Assembly (NCBI RefSeq): GCF_003148905.1
Contig: NZ_QGHC01000001.1
Coordinates: 273,128-337,127 of the forward strand
From: Fulvimonas soli
GTDB lineage: Bacteria; Pseudomonadota; Gammaproteobacteria; Xanthomonadales; Rhodanobacteraceae
Direction of reading: 5' to 3'
DNA length: 64,000 nucleotides
The notes beneath the pieces were generated by a model. That model was not told where the DNA came from. It ran no database searches and worked only from the letters and a program-made list of their open reading frames with translations. This document shows positions 17,354 through 26,249 of the stretch, one piece after another. The position numbers and the translations under genes were made by a program. How positions within the stretch are numbered: position 1 is the first letter of the stretch; each line of letters starts with the position of its first letter.

Positions 17354-18040
17354 TCAAGCGTCCAGCGCGATACGTAGAGCGACGGCGCAGGCCAGCGGAG
17401 CCAGCACCAGCGCCAGCGCGAGGCCGGCGCCGAGCCAGGCGACGGGCGCGGACCACGGCAGCCCTTGCTGAGCGGCGGCCACGGCGCCGGCGGCGAAGAT
17501 CACCACCGGCACGCACAACGGCAGCAGCATCAGGGCCAGCAGCATACCAGAGCGCCGCGTGCCAGCCGTCAGCGCCACCAGCACCGCGCCGAGCAGGCTG
17601 AGCAGCGGCGTGGCCAGCAGCAGCGCCAGCAGCAGCGCCGGCAGCACCGCCGCGGGTAGGTGCAGCATGCCGGCCAGCAGCGGCGCCACCACGATCAGCG
17701 GCAGCGCGGTGGCCAGCCAGTGGGCGAGGATCTTCATGCCCAGCAGCGGCGCCAGCGGCTGCGGCGAGAGCACCAGCTGCTCCAGCGAGCCGTCCTCCAG
17801 GTCGCTGCGGAACATGCCGTCGAGCGCCAGCAGCATCGCCAGCAGCACGGTCACCAGCACCACGCCGCCGGCGATGCGTTGCAGCAGCGCGTCCTCCGGG
17901 CCCAGCGCGAAGGGGAACAGCGTGGCCACGATCAGCGCGTACAGCACCGGCATGGCGAGGTCGCCGCGGCGGCGCCAGGCCAGCACCAGGTCGCGGCGCA
18001 GCACGGCGGCGCAGGCGCGGGACAGCGGCGCGCCGCTCAT
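17354..18040 (-). CDS. ccmB: Haem exporter permease CcmB
   Basis: A 228-residue membrane protein with about six helices (for example AMPVLYALIVATLFPFALGP and VLVTVLLAMLLALDGMFRSD). The cytoplasmic loop DLEDGSLEQLVLSPQPLAPL is the conserved CcmB signature. With CcmA and CcmC it forms the ABC-type complex that frees holo-CcmE. The ATG at 18040 overlaps the ccmA stop (ATGA), which selects this start over longer open sequence upstream. Confidence 0.95.
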   Translation of the reverse strand: MSGAPLSRACAAVLRRDLVLAWRRRGDLAMPVLYALIVATLFPFALGPEDALLQRIAGGVVLVTVLLAMLLALDGMFRSDLEDGSLEQLVLSPQPLAPLLGMKILAHWLATALPLIVVAPLLAGMLHLPAAVLPALLLALLLATPLLSLLGAVLVALTAGTRRSGMLLALMLLPLCVPVVIFAAGAVAAAQQGLPWSAPVAWLGAGLALALVLAPLACAVALRIALDA

Positions 18041-18672
18041 GCGTGCATCCTGATCCGCCGCGGCTCGCCGCCGTGGAAGCTCACCGCGCCGTGGCTGGTC
18101 ACCAGCGCGCTGCCGCCGCCGTCGACGTGCCGTTCCAGCACGCGGTTGACCAGCGCGATGCCGGCGCGGTCGAGGTTGGCGTAGGGCTCGTCCAGCAGCC
18201 ACAGCGTGCCGGGCAGCAGCAGCAGGCGGGCCAGCGCGGCGCGCTTCTTCTGGCCGGCGGAAAGGCGGCGCACCGGCTCGTCCTCGTAGCCGGCCAGGCC
18301 CACCTCGTCCAGCGCGCCGGCCACGCTGGCGCCCTCGCGCGCGCCGTGCAGGCCGGCGGCGATGGCGAGGTTCTCGCGCGGGCTGAGGTCGCCCTTCAGG
18401 CCCAGCTGGTGGCCGAGCAGCAGCGTCTCGCCCGCGCAGGCCTCGCGCCGCCACGGCGCGCCGCGCCAGTAGAGCTCGCCGGCGCCCACGTGCAGCAGGC
18501 CGGCGAGCAGGCGCAGCAGGGTGGTCTTGCCGCTGCCGTTGTCGCCTTCCACCAGCGCCAGCTCGCCCTCGCCGAGGCTGAAGTCCAGCGGGCCGAACAC
18601 GGGCTCGTCCGCGCGGAGGAAGGACAGGGCCCGTGCCTCGAGCAGCGGGACGGCGGTGGCGGCGGCGGTCAT
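18037..18672 (-). CDS. ccmA: Haem exporter ATPase CcmA
   Basis: A 211-residue ABC ATPase. Walker A is VEGDNGSGKTTLLRLLAGLL, the Q-loop region is LLLGHQLGLKGDLSPRENLA, the signature is VRRLSAGQKKRAALARLLLL and Walker B is LWLLDEPYANLDRAG. ATP hydrolysis by CcmAB releases holo-CcmE from CcmC. The ATG at 18672 is used because the open frame further upstream is only the translated REP palindrome. It is the first gene of the ccmABCDEFGHI-metX-cdo unit. Confidence 0.96.
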   Translation of the reverse strand: MTAAATAVPLLEARALSFLRADEPVFGPLDFSLGEGELALVEGDNGSGKTTLLRLLAGLLHVGAGELYWRGAPWRREACAGETLLLGHQLGLKGDLSPRENLAIAAGLHGAREGASVAGALDEVGLAGYEDEPVRRLSAGQKKRAALARLLLLPGTLWLLDEPYANLDRAGIALVNRVLERHVDGGGSALVTSHGAVSFHGGEPRRIRMHA

Positions 18673-18786
18673 CCGCGCGATTGTCCGCAATGCGCGGCGG
18701 GCTTGTCCATGCGGCGCAGTGCCGCCGCCGGGGGGCCGGGGCAGGTATCGGGGCCTGTCCGCGACAGTGGGCGGTGGTCCGCCACT

Positions 18787-18851
18787 TCGCGGCCGGAGGC
18801 CGCTCCCGCAGGAGTCCGGCAAGCCTTGCGGGAGCGGCCTCCGGCCGCGAT
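18787..18851. repeat. REP-like palindromic pair, copy 2
   Basis: TCGCGGCCGGAGGCCGCTCC and its inverted copy flank a 20-base spacer with its own small stem. It lies in the 234-base gap between the DUF3293 gene and ccmA, both on the minus strand. The long stem could end or slow transcription from the kynurenine monooxygenase unit. Confidence 0.9.
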
Positions 18852-18906
18852 CACCCTGGCCCGAGACCACCGACGGCCGGACGCCGCATCTCCACGCCAC
18901 CGCGGT

Positions 18907-19326
18907 TCATCCCGCTGGCGGGGTCCAGCGCAGTCGGGCGGGAGCGTCGCCGCGGCCGTGCAGGTAGGCGTGCTGGCCGAAGCGGCGCATCAGCGCGTCC
19001 AGCGCGGCGGTGTCCGGGCCGACCACGAACAGGCTGGGCTCGTGCCAGCCGTCGCCGCCCAGGCCGATGGCGGGCAGGACGCGCACGGTCGCGGGGTGCC
19101 GGCGCAGCGCCGCCAGCAGCTCGCGCTGCGCGGCGCGGTTCTCCTCGTCCGTGCACCGCTCCGAGCGCGGGTTGCAGGCGGTGACGAAGCCCCAGGCGGC
19201 CTCGCCCACGACCGCCTGGAGGGCGGGCGGCAGCGGCCGGTCGGGCGCGAGGCGCGCCCACTCGGCCGGCTCCACCCAGGCGAGGTAGTCGGCGGCGCGG
19301 TAGTCGGCGGCGAGCGCCTCATCCAT
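18907..19326 (-). CDS. DUF3293 protein
   Basis: A 139-residue soluble protein. The conserved block WGFVTACNPRSERCTDEENR, then AAQRELLAAL and the ending DGWHEPSLFVVGPD are characteristic of DUF3293, whose role is unknown. Its start overlaps the end of the kynurenine monooxygenase gene by eight bases, so the two are co-translated. The link to tryptophan breakdown may be only positional. Confidence 0.85.
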   Translation of the reverse strand: MDEALAADYRAADYLAWVEPAEWARLAPDRPLPPALQAVVGEAAWGFVTACNPRSERCTDEENRAAQRELLAALRRHPATVRVLPAIGLGGDGWHEPSLFVVGPDTAALDALMRRFGQHAYLHGRGDAPARLRWTPPAG

Positions 19327-20716
19327 GCGGCAGCGGTGGCAGGGCGGCCCGCAGCTGCGCCACCGCAGCGTCGAGGTCCACCCGCGCCGGGTCGCCGCCG
19401 GCCTCGCCCAGCAGGCGGTCGAGCAGGGCGTCCTGCGCGCGGCCGCGCTCCAGCGCGTAGGCGTAGGGCAGGTGGGTGAAGGTGACCATGCGGTAGCGCG
19501 CCATGAAGTGCCGCGGCTCGCGCTCGGCCAGCTTCAGGCCGAGCTCGCGGCGGGCCAGGTAGCGCGGGTCGGCCACCGAGTCGCGCATCTCCACGTAGTT
19601 CTCCAGCGCCATCCGCGCGATGGCGTCGGCGTTGGGCTGGCGGATGCGCTGGAACTCGGCGAAGGCGCCGGCGGTGTCGCCACCGCAGCCGGCCAGCAGC
19701 TCGGCCAGCGCCACGGTGTCCTCGAAGCCGCAGTTCATGCCCTGGCCGTGGAACGGCACGATGGCGTGCGCGGCGTCGCCCACCAGCACGGCGTGGCCGT
19801 CCAGGTGCCAGCGCTCGAGGTACAGCGTGGCCAGCGTGCCCACCGGGTGGGCGTCGTAGTCCGCGGCGAAGCGCGGGATCAGCGGCAGCAGGTCGGTGAA
19901 CTCCTCGCGGAAGAAGGCCGCGGCCGCGGTGGCGTCGGGCAGGCTGGCGAAGCTGGGGTGCGGCCCCTGCGCGGGCAGGAACAGGGTGACGGTGAAGCTG
20001 CCCTCGGTGTTGGGCAGGGCGATGCACATGTAGCCGCCGCGCGGCCAGATGTGCAGGGCGTTGGGCTCGATGGCGAACTGCTCGCGGCCGCCGCCGTCGC
20101 GCGGCGGCGCGGCCGGCAGCTCGCGGGCGGGCGGGATCTCCAGCTCCTTGTAGCCGTGGCCCAGCCATTCGGTGCGCTCGCCGAGGTCGGCCTGCGCGTG
20201 CATCGCCGCGCGCAGCGCGGAGCCGGCGCCGTCGGCGCCGACCAGCACGCCGGCGTCGCATTCGCGCTCGACGCCGCGCTCGTCGGCGAGGCGGATGCGG
20301 CGGCGCCCGAAGTCCGCGCCGGCCAGCGCCTGGCCGAAGTGGAAGCGCACCCCGGCGGCCTCGGCGGCGTCCAGCAGCAGCATGTTCAGCGCGCCGCGCG
20401 AGACCGACCAGATCACCTCGCGGTCGTCCACGCCGTAGCGCTGCAGGCCGCCGCCGCCGTCGCGCGCGTGCACCATGCGGCCGCGCATCATCACCGCGCG
20501 GCGCAGCACCTCGTCGGCCAGGCCGGCGCTGCGCAGGGCGTGCAGGCCGCGTTCGGCCAGGGCGAGGTTGATCGAGCGCCCGCCGGCGAAGCCCGCGGTG
20601 CGCGGGTCGGGGCGCTTCTCGAACACGTCGACGGCGAAGCCGCGCCCGGCCAGCTGCCGGGCGAGCAGGGCGCCGACCAGGCCGCCGCCGACGAGGGTGA
20701 TGGGTGGATGCGACAT
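19319..20716 (-). CDS. kmo: Kynurenine 3-monooxygenase
   Basis: A 465-residue FAD monooxygenase. The dinucleotide fold is ITLVGGGLVGALLARQLAG, followed by the kynurenine-monooxygenase signature AGGRSINLALAERGLHALR; the FAD ribityl motif is VLVGDAAHAIVPFHGQGMNC. It hydroxylates L-kynurenine to 3-hydroxykynurenine using NADPH and O2, a step towards quinolinate and NAD. ATG at 20716 (MSHPPITLVGG) is preferred to one 13 codons upstream because it places the Rossmann strand at the usual distance. The next pathway enzyme seen in this window, 3-hydroxyanthranilate dioxygenase, is 40 kb away. Confidence 0.95.
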   Translation of the reverse strand: MSHPPITLVGGGLVGALLARQLAGRGFAVDVFEKRPDPRTAGFAGGRSINLALAERGLHALRSAGLADEVLRRAVMMRGRMVHARDGGGGLQRYGVDDREVIWSVSRGALNMLLLDAAEAAGVRFHFGQALAGADFGRRRIRLADERGVERECDAGVLVGADGAGSALRAAMHAQADLGERTEWLGHGYKELEIPPARELPAAPPRDGGGREQFAIEPNALHIWPRGGYMCIALPNTEGSFTVTLFLPAQGPHPSFASLPDATAAAAFFREEFTDLLPLIPRFAADYDAHPVGTLATLYLERWHLDGHAVLVGDAAHAIVPFHGQGMNCGFEDTVALAELLAGCGGDTAGAFAEFQRIRQPNADAIARMALENYVEMRDSVADPRYLARRELGLKLAEREPRHFMARYRMVTFTHLPYAYALERGRAQDALLDRLLGEAGGDPARVDLDAAVAQLRAALPPLPHG

Positions 20717-20789
20717 GGGCGATCCCGCGCTCAGGATCGCGCCACTGTTCCGCAAGCCGCGTACCGCCGCAAGCCGGACGGCGCGGGCG

Positions 20790-21290
20790 TCAGCCCTTGC
20801 GGCCGCCCTTGCCGCCGGCGGCGGGTCCCGGTCCCTGCTGCGCCTGCGTGGCGGCGTCGAGGAAGCCGCGCTGCATCGACTTCCACATGTCCAGGTTGCG
20901 CTCGGTCAGGTCGTTGAGCATGGCCCACGGCGTCTGCCCCATCAGGCTGTTGAGCTGGCTGCGGAACTGCTGCTGCTGGTCCAGGAACACCTGCAGGCTG
21001 CGCTCGAGGTAGGGGCCCATGAAGCCCTGCAGCGAGTCGCCGTAGAAGCGGATGATCTGGCTGAGCAGCTGCGGCGAGAGCATCGGCTGGCCCTTCTCCT
21101 CGTGCTCGGAGATGATCTGCAGCAGCACGGAGCGGGTCAGGTCCTCGCCGCTCTTGGCGTCGCGGACCTCGAAGCTCTCGCCGTCCAGCACCAGCTGGCG
21201 CACCTCTTCCAGCGTGATGTAGCTGGAGATCTCGGTGTCGTAGAGACGGCGGTTGGGATACTTCTTGATGATGCGGGTTGTTTGTGCCAT
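20790..21290 (-). CDS. phaR: Polyhydroxyalkanoate synthesis repressor PhaR
   Basis: A 166-residue DNA-binding protein. The N-terminal domain RIIKKYPNRRLYDTEISSYI and TLEEVRQLVLDGESFEVRDA is the conserved PHB/PHA accumulation regulator domain, followed by the second DUF (GEDLTRSVLLQIISEHEEKG) and a Gln-rich helical tail. It senses polyhydroxyalkanoate and represses phasin or synthesis genes, implying that the organism stores PHB. It stands alone between the kynurenine and efflux units. Confidence 0.93.
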   Translation of the reverse strand: MAQTTRIIKKYPNRRLYDTEISSYITLEEVRQLVLDGESFEVRDAKSGEDLTRSVLLQIISEHEEKGQPMLSPQLLSQIIRFYGDSLQGFMGPYLERSLQVFLDQQQQFRSQLNSLMGQTPWAMLNDLTERNLDMWKSMQRGFLDAATQAQQGPGPAAGGKGGRKG

Positions 21291-21389
21291 GCGGCAAACC
21301 TAGCAGAAGGTATTGCGCCGCACCAGTCGCCCCCGTGATGGCGGATGCTGCACTTCCGGGTGCAGCAATCCGCCCGCTTGCGCGTCGCG

Positions 21390-22946
21390 TCAATGGCCCA
21401 TCGCGCCGCCGGCGCTGCCGAACGGCGGGCGCGCGAACCACAGCACCGGGATCAGCGCCACGAACAGCACCGCGCAGCCGAAGAACACGTCGTTCACCGC
21501 CAGGGTCAGCGCCTCGCGGTTCACCAGCTGGTCGGCCAGCCCCAGCACCTGCCGCGACAGCAGGCCCCAGTGGCCGGCCGTCTGCAGGAAGCCGGTGGCG
21601 GCCGGGTGGTCCGGCGACACGCTCTCGGTGAGCACCGCATGGTGGAAGGTGCCGCGGTGCTCCCACAGCGTCACCGTGATCGCGGTGGACATGCTCGAGC
21701 CCATGGTGCGGAAGAAGTTGGCCAGGCCCGAGGCGCTGGCGATGTCCGTCGCCGGCAGCCCCGCCAGGTAGATCTGGTTGAGCGGGATGAAGAAGCAGGG
21801 GATCGCCAGACCCATCACGAAGCGCGGCAGCACCAGGGTGGAGAACGAGGCCGAGCTGTCGAAGGTGGAGAACCAGTACGAGGTGGCCGCGAACATCACG
21901 AAGGCGAAGGTCACCACCGCGCGCAGCTCCAGCCGGTGCATGTTGCGGCCGAGCAACGGCGAGACCAGGAAGGCCAGCACGCCCACCGGCGCGGTCGCCA
22001 GGCCGGCCCAGGTGGCGGTGTAGCCCAGCGTGGTCTGCAGCCACAGCGGGAACACCACGTTGATGCCGAAGAAGGCGAACATCCCCAGCGACAGCGCCAG
22101 CACGCCCACGGTGAAGTTGCGCTGGCGGAACAGCGACAGGTCCACCACCGGGTGCTTGGCGTGCAGCTCCCACACCACCAGGAAGGTGAGGCAGACCAGC
22201 GCCACGATGCCCAGCGTGGTGATCATCGGCGAGGCGAACCAGTCGTGGTCGTTGCCGTTGTCCAGCATGAACTGCAGCGCGCCCACGCCGACCACCAGCA
22301 GGCCCAGGCCGACCATGTCGATCGGCATGCGCACGGTCCTGGTCTCGCGCTTGCGCAGCAGCGCCCAGGTGATCGCCGCGGCGAGCAGGCCCACCGGCAG
22401 GTTGATGTAGAAGATCCAGGGCCAGGAGAAGTTGTCGGTGAGGTAGCCGCCGAGGATCGGGCCGAAGATCGGCGCCACCACCACGGTCATCGCCCACAGC
22501 GCCAGCGCGATGCCCTGGCGCTCCTTCGGGTAGCTGGACAGCAGCAGCGTCATCGACAGCGCCACCATCGGGCCGGAGCCGGCGCCCTGCATCAGGCGCG
22601 CGAACACCAGCATCGGCATCGAGGTGGCCAGGCCGCACAGCATGGAGAACACCACGAACAGCAGCACCGAGGCGACGAAGGTCCGCACCTCGCCGAAGCG
22701 CTTGGCCACCCAGCCGGTGAGCGGCTGCATGATGGCGCTGGCCATGGCGTAGGAGCTGATCGTCCAGGTGCCCTCGCTGGGGCTCACGCCCAGGCTGCCG
22801 GCGATGTGCGGCACGGCGACGTTGACGATGGTCATGTCCAGCACCTCCATGAAGGTGCTGAACGCGACCGCGGCGGTGAGCAGCACCAGCGCGCCGCCGT
22901 GCAGCGGCTTCGGCGGCGGCGCGGCCTCGTTGGGGACGGCGGCCAT
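21390..22946 (-). CDS. DHA2-family MFS drug efflux permease (EmrB-like)
   Basis: A 518-residue transporter with about 14 membrane helices. Motif A appears as PLTGWVAKRFGEVRTFVASV and motif C-like sequence as LALWAMTVVVAPIFGPILGG; the N-terminus TFMEVLDMTIVNVAVPHIAG is the EmrB-type helix 1. It exports hydrophobic drugs by proton antiport through a membrane fusion protein and an outer-membrane channel. It is the last of four genes (MarR, OMF, MFP, this one) and begins nine bases behind the fusion-protein gene. Confidence 0.95.
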   Translation of the reverse strand: MAAVPNEAAPPPKPLHGGALVLLTAAVAFSTFMEVLDMTIVNVAVPHIAGSLGVSPSEGTWTISSYAMASAIMQPLTGWVAKRFGEVRTFVASVLLFVVFSMLCGLATSMPMLVFARLMQGAGSGPMVALSMTLLLSSYPKERQGIALALWAMTVVVAPIFGPILGGYLTDNFSWPWIFYINLPVGLLAAAITWALLRKRETRTVRMPIDMVGLGLLVVGVGALQFMLDNGNDHDWFASPMITTLGIVALVCLTFLVVWELHAKHPVVDLSLFRQRNFTVGVLALSLGMFAFFGINVVFPLWLQTTLGYTATWAGLATAPVGVLAFLVSPLLGRNMHRLELRAVVTFAFVMFAATSYWFSTFDSSASFSTLVLPRFVMGLAIPCFFIPLNQIYLAGLPATDIASASGLANFFRTMGSSMSTAITVTLWEHRGTFHHAVLTESVSPDHPAATGFLQTAGHWGLLSRQVLGLADQLVNREALTLAVNDVFFGCAVLFVALIPVLWFARPPFGSAGGAMGH

Positions 22947-22955
22947 GGCGGCGGC

Positions 22956-24161
22956 TCAGTCGGCGCGGGGCAGGTTGGCGCGGATGATCTTGTCCGCTTC
23001 CTCGTCCGCCTGCGCGGCCATGCGCGCGTAGACGTCCGTCTCGGCCACCGGCTGCCGCGCCGGCGCGGCCGGCAGCACCGGGCCCTTGTCGTCGGTGACG
23101 TCCACGGTGACGTCGGTGGACAGGCCCAGGCGCAGCGGGTGCTTGTCCAGCTCCTTGTCGTCCAGCGCGATGCGCACCGGCACGCGCTGCACCACCTTGA
23201 TCCAGTTGCCGGTGGCGTTCTGCGCCGGCAGCAGCGAGAACACGCTGCCGGTGCCGGCGCCGATGCCGACCACCTTGCCGTGGTACTCCACGCCGCCGCC
23301 GTACACGTCGGCCTCGATTTTCGCCGGCTGGCCGATGCGGATGTGGCGCAGCTGGCCCTCCTTGAAGTTGGCGTCGATCCACAGGTCGTGCAGCGGCACC
23401 ACGGTCATCAGCTGCTGGCCGGGCTGCACGCTGTTGCCGACCTGCACGCTGCGCTGGGCCACGTAGCCGGTCACCGGCGCGTAGATCGCGTTGCGTTGCG
23501 CGGCCACCCAGGCGGCGCGGAAGTTGGCGCGCGCCTGCTCCACCGCGGGGTTGTCGGCGATCACCGTGCCCTCGATCGCGGCGTGGGCGGCGGCGGCCTG
23601 CGCCCTGGCCGCGTCCAGCGCGGCCTGCGCCTGCTGCACGCCGTCGCGCAGGTGCTGCACGATCTCCGGCGACTCGGCCTGCGCGGCGACCAGCGGCAGG
23701 TGGCGGGCGAGGTCCGCCTGCGCCTTCTTCAGCGCGATCTCGCTCGCCGCGACCTGGGCGTCGGCGCTGCTGGCCGAGCTGGTCTGCTGGCGCACGCCGC
23801 GCACCGCCTGGGCGAGCGCGCTGCGCGCCTGCTGCAGGCGCACGTCGGCGTCGGTGCTGTCGAGCCTGACCAGCACCTGGCCGGCCTCCACGCGCTGGGT
23901 GTCGTCGGCCAGGATCGCCACCACCGTGCCGGGCACCTGGGCGGAGATCGCCACCTGGTTGCCGCCCACGTAGGCGTTGTCGGTCTTGACCCGGGTGGAG
24001 AACACGAACAGCCACAGCAGGAACCAGCCGAGCGCGGCCAGCACGAAGATCGCGGTGACGAGCAGCAACGCGCGGCGGCGCTTGGCCGGGTCCTTGGCCG
24101 CCATGCCGCTGTCGTTGCCGGCGGGCGTGCCGTTCTTGGAGGTGGGGTCAGTGGCGCTCAT
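22956..24161 (-). CDS. HlyD/EmrA-type membrane fusion protein
   Basis: A 401-residue periplasmic adaptor. One N-terminal membrane helix (ALLLVTAIFVLAALGWFLLW) is followed by the biotinyl-lipoyl-like half VKTDNAYVGGNQVAISAQVP, a long coiled coil rich in Ala/Gln (QQARSALAQAVRGVRQQTSS, VQQAQAALDAARAQAAAAHA) and the closing beta-barrel (DLWIDANFKEGQLRHIRIGQ). It bridges the MFS pump and the outer-membrane factor. It overlaps the OMF gene by 14 bases and precedes the permease by nine. Confidence 0.95.
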   Translation of the reverse strand: MSATDPTSKNGTPAGNDSGMAAKDPAKRRRALLLVTAIFVLAALGWFLLWLFVFSTRVKTDNAYVGGNQVAISAQVPGTVVAILADDTQRVEAGQVLVRLDSTDADVRLQQARSALAQAVRGVRQQTSSASSADAQVAASEIALKKAQADLARHLPLVAAQAESPEIVQHLRDGVQQAQAALDAARAQAAAAHAAIEGTVIADNPAVEQARANFRAAWVAAQRNAIYAPVTGYVAQRSVQVGNSVQPGQQLMTVVPLHDLWIDANFKEGQLRHIRIGQPAKIEADVYGGGVEYHGKVVGIGAGTGSVFSLLPAQNATGNWIKVVQRVPVRIALDDKELDKHPLRLGLSTDVTVDVTDDKGPVLPAAPARQPVAETDVYARMAAQADEEADKIIRANLPRAD

Positions 24162-25659
24162 CGGCGTCTCCGGAATGGGTCGTGGGGGCGGTGGGGGCGG
24201 AAGCGTTGGCGGCGACGGCGGGCGGCTGCTCGGCCATGCGGTAGCCGCCGCCCAGCGCCTTGACCAGCGCCAGGTCGGCGGCGACCGCCTGCGCGTGCAG
24301 CTGGGTCTCGCTGTCGCGCTGTTGCAGCAGCTGCGCCTGCGCGGCCAGGCTCTCGCGGGCGTCGCTCACGCCCTGGCGCACGCGCGCCCGGGCGCTGTCG
24401 GCCAGCTGCCGGTCGGCGGCGAGCTGCGCCTGCTGCTCGTCGCGGCGCGCGGCCAGCGTCTGCGCCGTCAGTGTCTGGGTGGAGACCTCGCGCGCCGCGG
24501 CCAGCACCGTGCTTTCGTACTGCGCCACCGCGCCTTCCAGCTGCGCCCGGCTGATGCCGTAGTTGGCCTTGAGCAGGCCGCTGTTGAAGATCGGCAGGTG
24601 CAGCGCCGGGGTCAGCGAGAAGACGCGGCTGCCGGTGGTGAACAGCTTGTCCAGGTCGATGCTGGACAGCCCGGCCATGGCGCCGAGGCTGAGGTCGGGC
24701 AGGAACTGCGCGCGGGCGACGTCGGTCTGGCGCAGCGCCGCCTCGACCTGCCAGCGGGTGGCGGCGATGTCCGGCCGGCGCGCGATCAGGTCGATGCCGG
24801 CGTTGGCCGGCAGGCCGCCGGCGATCGCCGGCAGCGGCCGCGGGTGCAGCGTCGGCAGTTCCGCCGGGGAGACGCCGACCAGCGCCGCCAGCGCGGCGAG
24901 GCGGATGCTGGCCGAGCCGGCCAGCGCCGCGCGCATCTCGCGCGCCGCGGCCAGCTGCGCGCGGGCCTTCTGCGCCTCGTCCGGGCGGTCCACGCCCTGC
25001 CGCACGCGCAGCTCGGCGATGCGCAGCAGGCCCTGCTGCACGGCGAGCTGCTGCTCGGCCAGCTGCAGGCGCGCCTGGTCGGCCTGCCAGCCGAAGTAGG
25101 TGTCGGCGACGGCGTACTGGATCGCCAGCGCGGCGGCGCTCTGCTGCGCCTGCGCGGCGCGGGCCTGGTCCAGCGCCGATTCGACCTCGGCGCGGTGCTT
25201 GCCCCACCAGTCGATGTCGTACTGCAGCTGCACGCCGAGGTCGCCCTGGTTGTACCAGCTGAAGCCGAGGAACTGCGACGGGATCAGGCCGTGGTCGCTC
25301 ATGCGCTGGCGGGTGACCTGGGCGCTGCCGTTGACCGTGAGGCCGGCTTCTGCCGCGGCCGCCCGTGCCGACTGCTCGGCGCCGCGCAGGCGGCTCTGCG
25401 CCAGCGCCAGGTCGGGCGCCTGGCGCATCGCGCGCTCGATCAGGTCGTCCAGCTGCGGGTCGCGGTAGGCGCGCCACCAGGCCGGGTCCGGCCAGTCGGC
25501 CTGCGCGCGCGTCGGCAGGCCGGCCAGCGGTACGTCGTCGCGCAGGGCCGGATGTTCGAGCCGCGGCGGGACGGCGCAGGCCGCCACGGCCAGCGCCAGC
25601 GCCGCGGCCAGCAGCGTCCGCGCCGTCGGCAATGCGTGCTTCATCGGGATGTGCTTCAT
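24148..25659 (-). CDS. Outer-membrane efflux lipoprotein (NodT/OprM family)
   Basis: A 503-residue TolC-like channel. The start MKHIPMKHALPTARTLLAAA leads into a lipobox (AVAACAVPP), so the protein is probably lipidated. DWPDPAWWRAYRDPQLDDLI, RLRGAEQSARAAAAEAGLTV and ARRPDIAATRWQVEAALRQT are the NodT-family signatures, and the two long coiled-coil halves are both present. ATG at 25659 overlaps the MarR stop (ATGA); a second ATG five codons later is also possible. It completes a tripartite pump with the downstream MFP and MFS genes. Confidence 0.94.
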   Translation of the reverse strand: MKHIPMKHALPTARTLLAAALALAVAACAVPPRLEHPALRDDVPLAGLPTRAQADWPDPAWWRAYRDPQLDDLIERAMRQAPDLALAQSRLRGAEQSARAAAAEAGLTVNGSAQVTRQRMSDHGLIPSQFLGFSWYNQGDLGVQLQYDIDWWGKHRAEVESALDQARAAQAQQSAAALAIQYAVADTYFGWQADQARLQLAEQQLAVQQGLLRIAELRVRQGVDRPDEAQKARAQLAAAREMRAALAGSASIRLAALAALVGVSPAELPTLHPRPLPAIAGGLPANAGIDLIARRPDIAATRWQVEAALRQTDVARAQFLPDLSLGAMAGLSSIDLDKLFTTGSRVFSLTPALHLPIFNSGLLKANYGISRAQLEGAVAQYESTVLAAAREVSTQTLTAQTLAARRDEQQAQLAADRQLADSARARVRQGVSDARESLAAQAQLLQQRDSETQLHAQAVAADLALVKALGGGYRMAEQPPAVAANASAPTAPTTHSGDADERH

Positions 25660-26177
25660 GGGGGGAGGGGTTCCAGGCGGTCGAGGTTGTCGGCCAGCTT
25701 GCGCAGCAGCCGGCCCAATTCGCGCTTGTCCGCCGCGGTGAAGCCCTCGTACATGGCGGACAGGCGGGGGAACATCGGCGGCAGCATCTTCTGCACGAAG
25801 CGCCGCCCGGCCGGCGTGATGCGGATCTGCACGCGGCGGCGGTCCTCGCGGCTGGCGCCGCGGGTGATCAGCCCGCGCTGGGTCAGCGCGTTGGCGATGC
25901 GGGTCATGTTGGTGGCGCCCTGGCTGGTGAACTCGCACAGCTCGCCCGGCGTGGAGCTGCCGTCCGGGCGGCTGTACAGGATCATCAGGGTGAGGAACTC
26001 GCTGTGGTTGAGCTTGTGCGGCTTGAGCTTGCGCTCCAGCTCCTCCAGCACGTGGCTGCCGACCATCGCCAGCAGCCGGCACAGGCGCGCCTCCTCGCCG
26101 GGCATCCCGGGCATGATCTGGCCCATCCGGCCGATGCCTTCGTCCATCATCGAGATGCAGGTGCTCAGGCGGGACAT
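25656..26177 (-). CDS. MarR-family repressor of the efflux operon
   Basis: A 173-residue winged-helix protein from MSRLSTCISMMDEGIGRMGQ. The recognition region is FTSQGATNMTRIANALTQRG and the wing LITRGASREDRRRVQIRITP. It is the first gene of the MarR-OMF-MFP-MFS unit and probably represses its own operon, relieved by pump substrates. The start is not certain: the ATG at 26177 touches a TTCACC repeat, leaving little room for a ribosome binding site, while an ATG 20 codons upstream would place the operator inside the gene. Confidence 0.92.
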   Translation of the reverse strand: MSRLSTCISMMDEGIGRMGQIMPGMPGEEARLCRLLAMVGSHVLEELERKLKPHKLNHSEFLTLMILYSRPDGSSTPGELCEFTSQGATNMTRIANALTQRGLITRGASREDRRRVQIRITPAGRRFVQKMLPPMFPRLSAMYEGFTAADKRELGRLLRKLADNLDRLEPLPP

Positions 26178-26204
26178 TTCACCAACGCATATTTCACCAG
26201 TGAA
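26178..26204. promoter_or_regulatory. Candidate MarR operator
   Basis: TTCACCAACG is followed by TTCACCAGTGAA; the second part is a perfect dyad TTCAC-CA-GTGAA at 26193-26204 and the first repeats its left half. It abuts the presumed start of the marR-like gene. MarR repressors bind such short AT-containing dyads to control their own operons. Inference from position and symmetry. Confidence 0.6.
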
Positions 26205-26249
26205 CGAAGTATGGACGGGGCGGCGCGCCGGAGGCAAGTGCCGCGGCGC

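Noticed and set aside
18673-18900. 76-codon N-terminal extension of ccmA
   Set aside because: It is the translated REP-like palindrome; the ATG at 18672 gives the normal CcmA start.
20731-24263. Very long open frames on both strands over the PhaR/efflux region (about 970 and 1090 codons)
   Set aside because: They are GC-rich shadows of the MFS and fusion-protein genes, composed almost only of Arg, Ala, Gly, Pro, His and Gln, with no domain.
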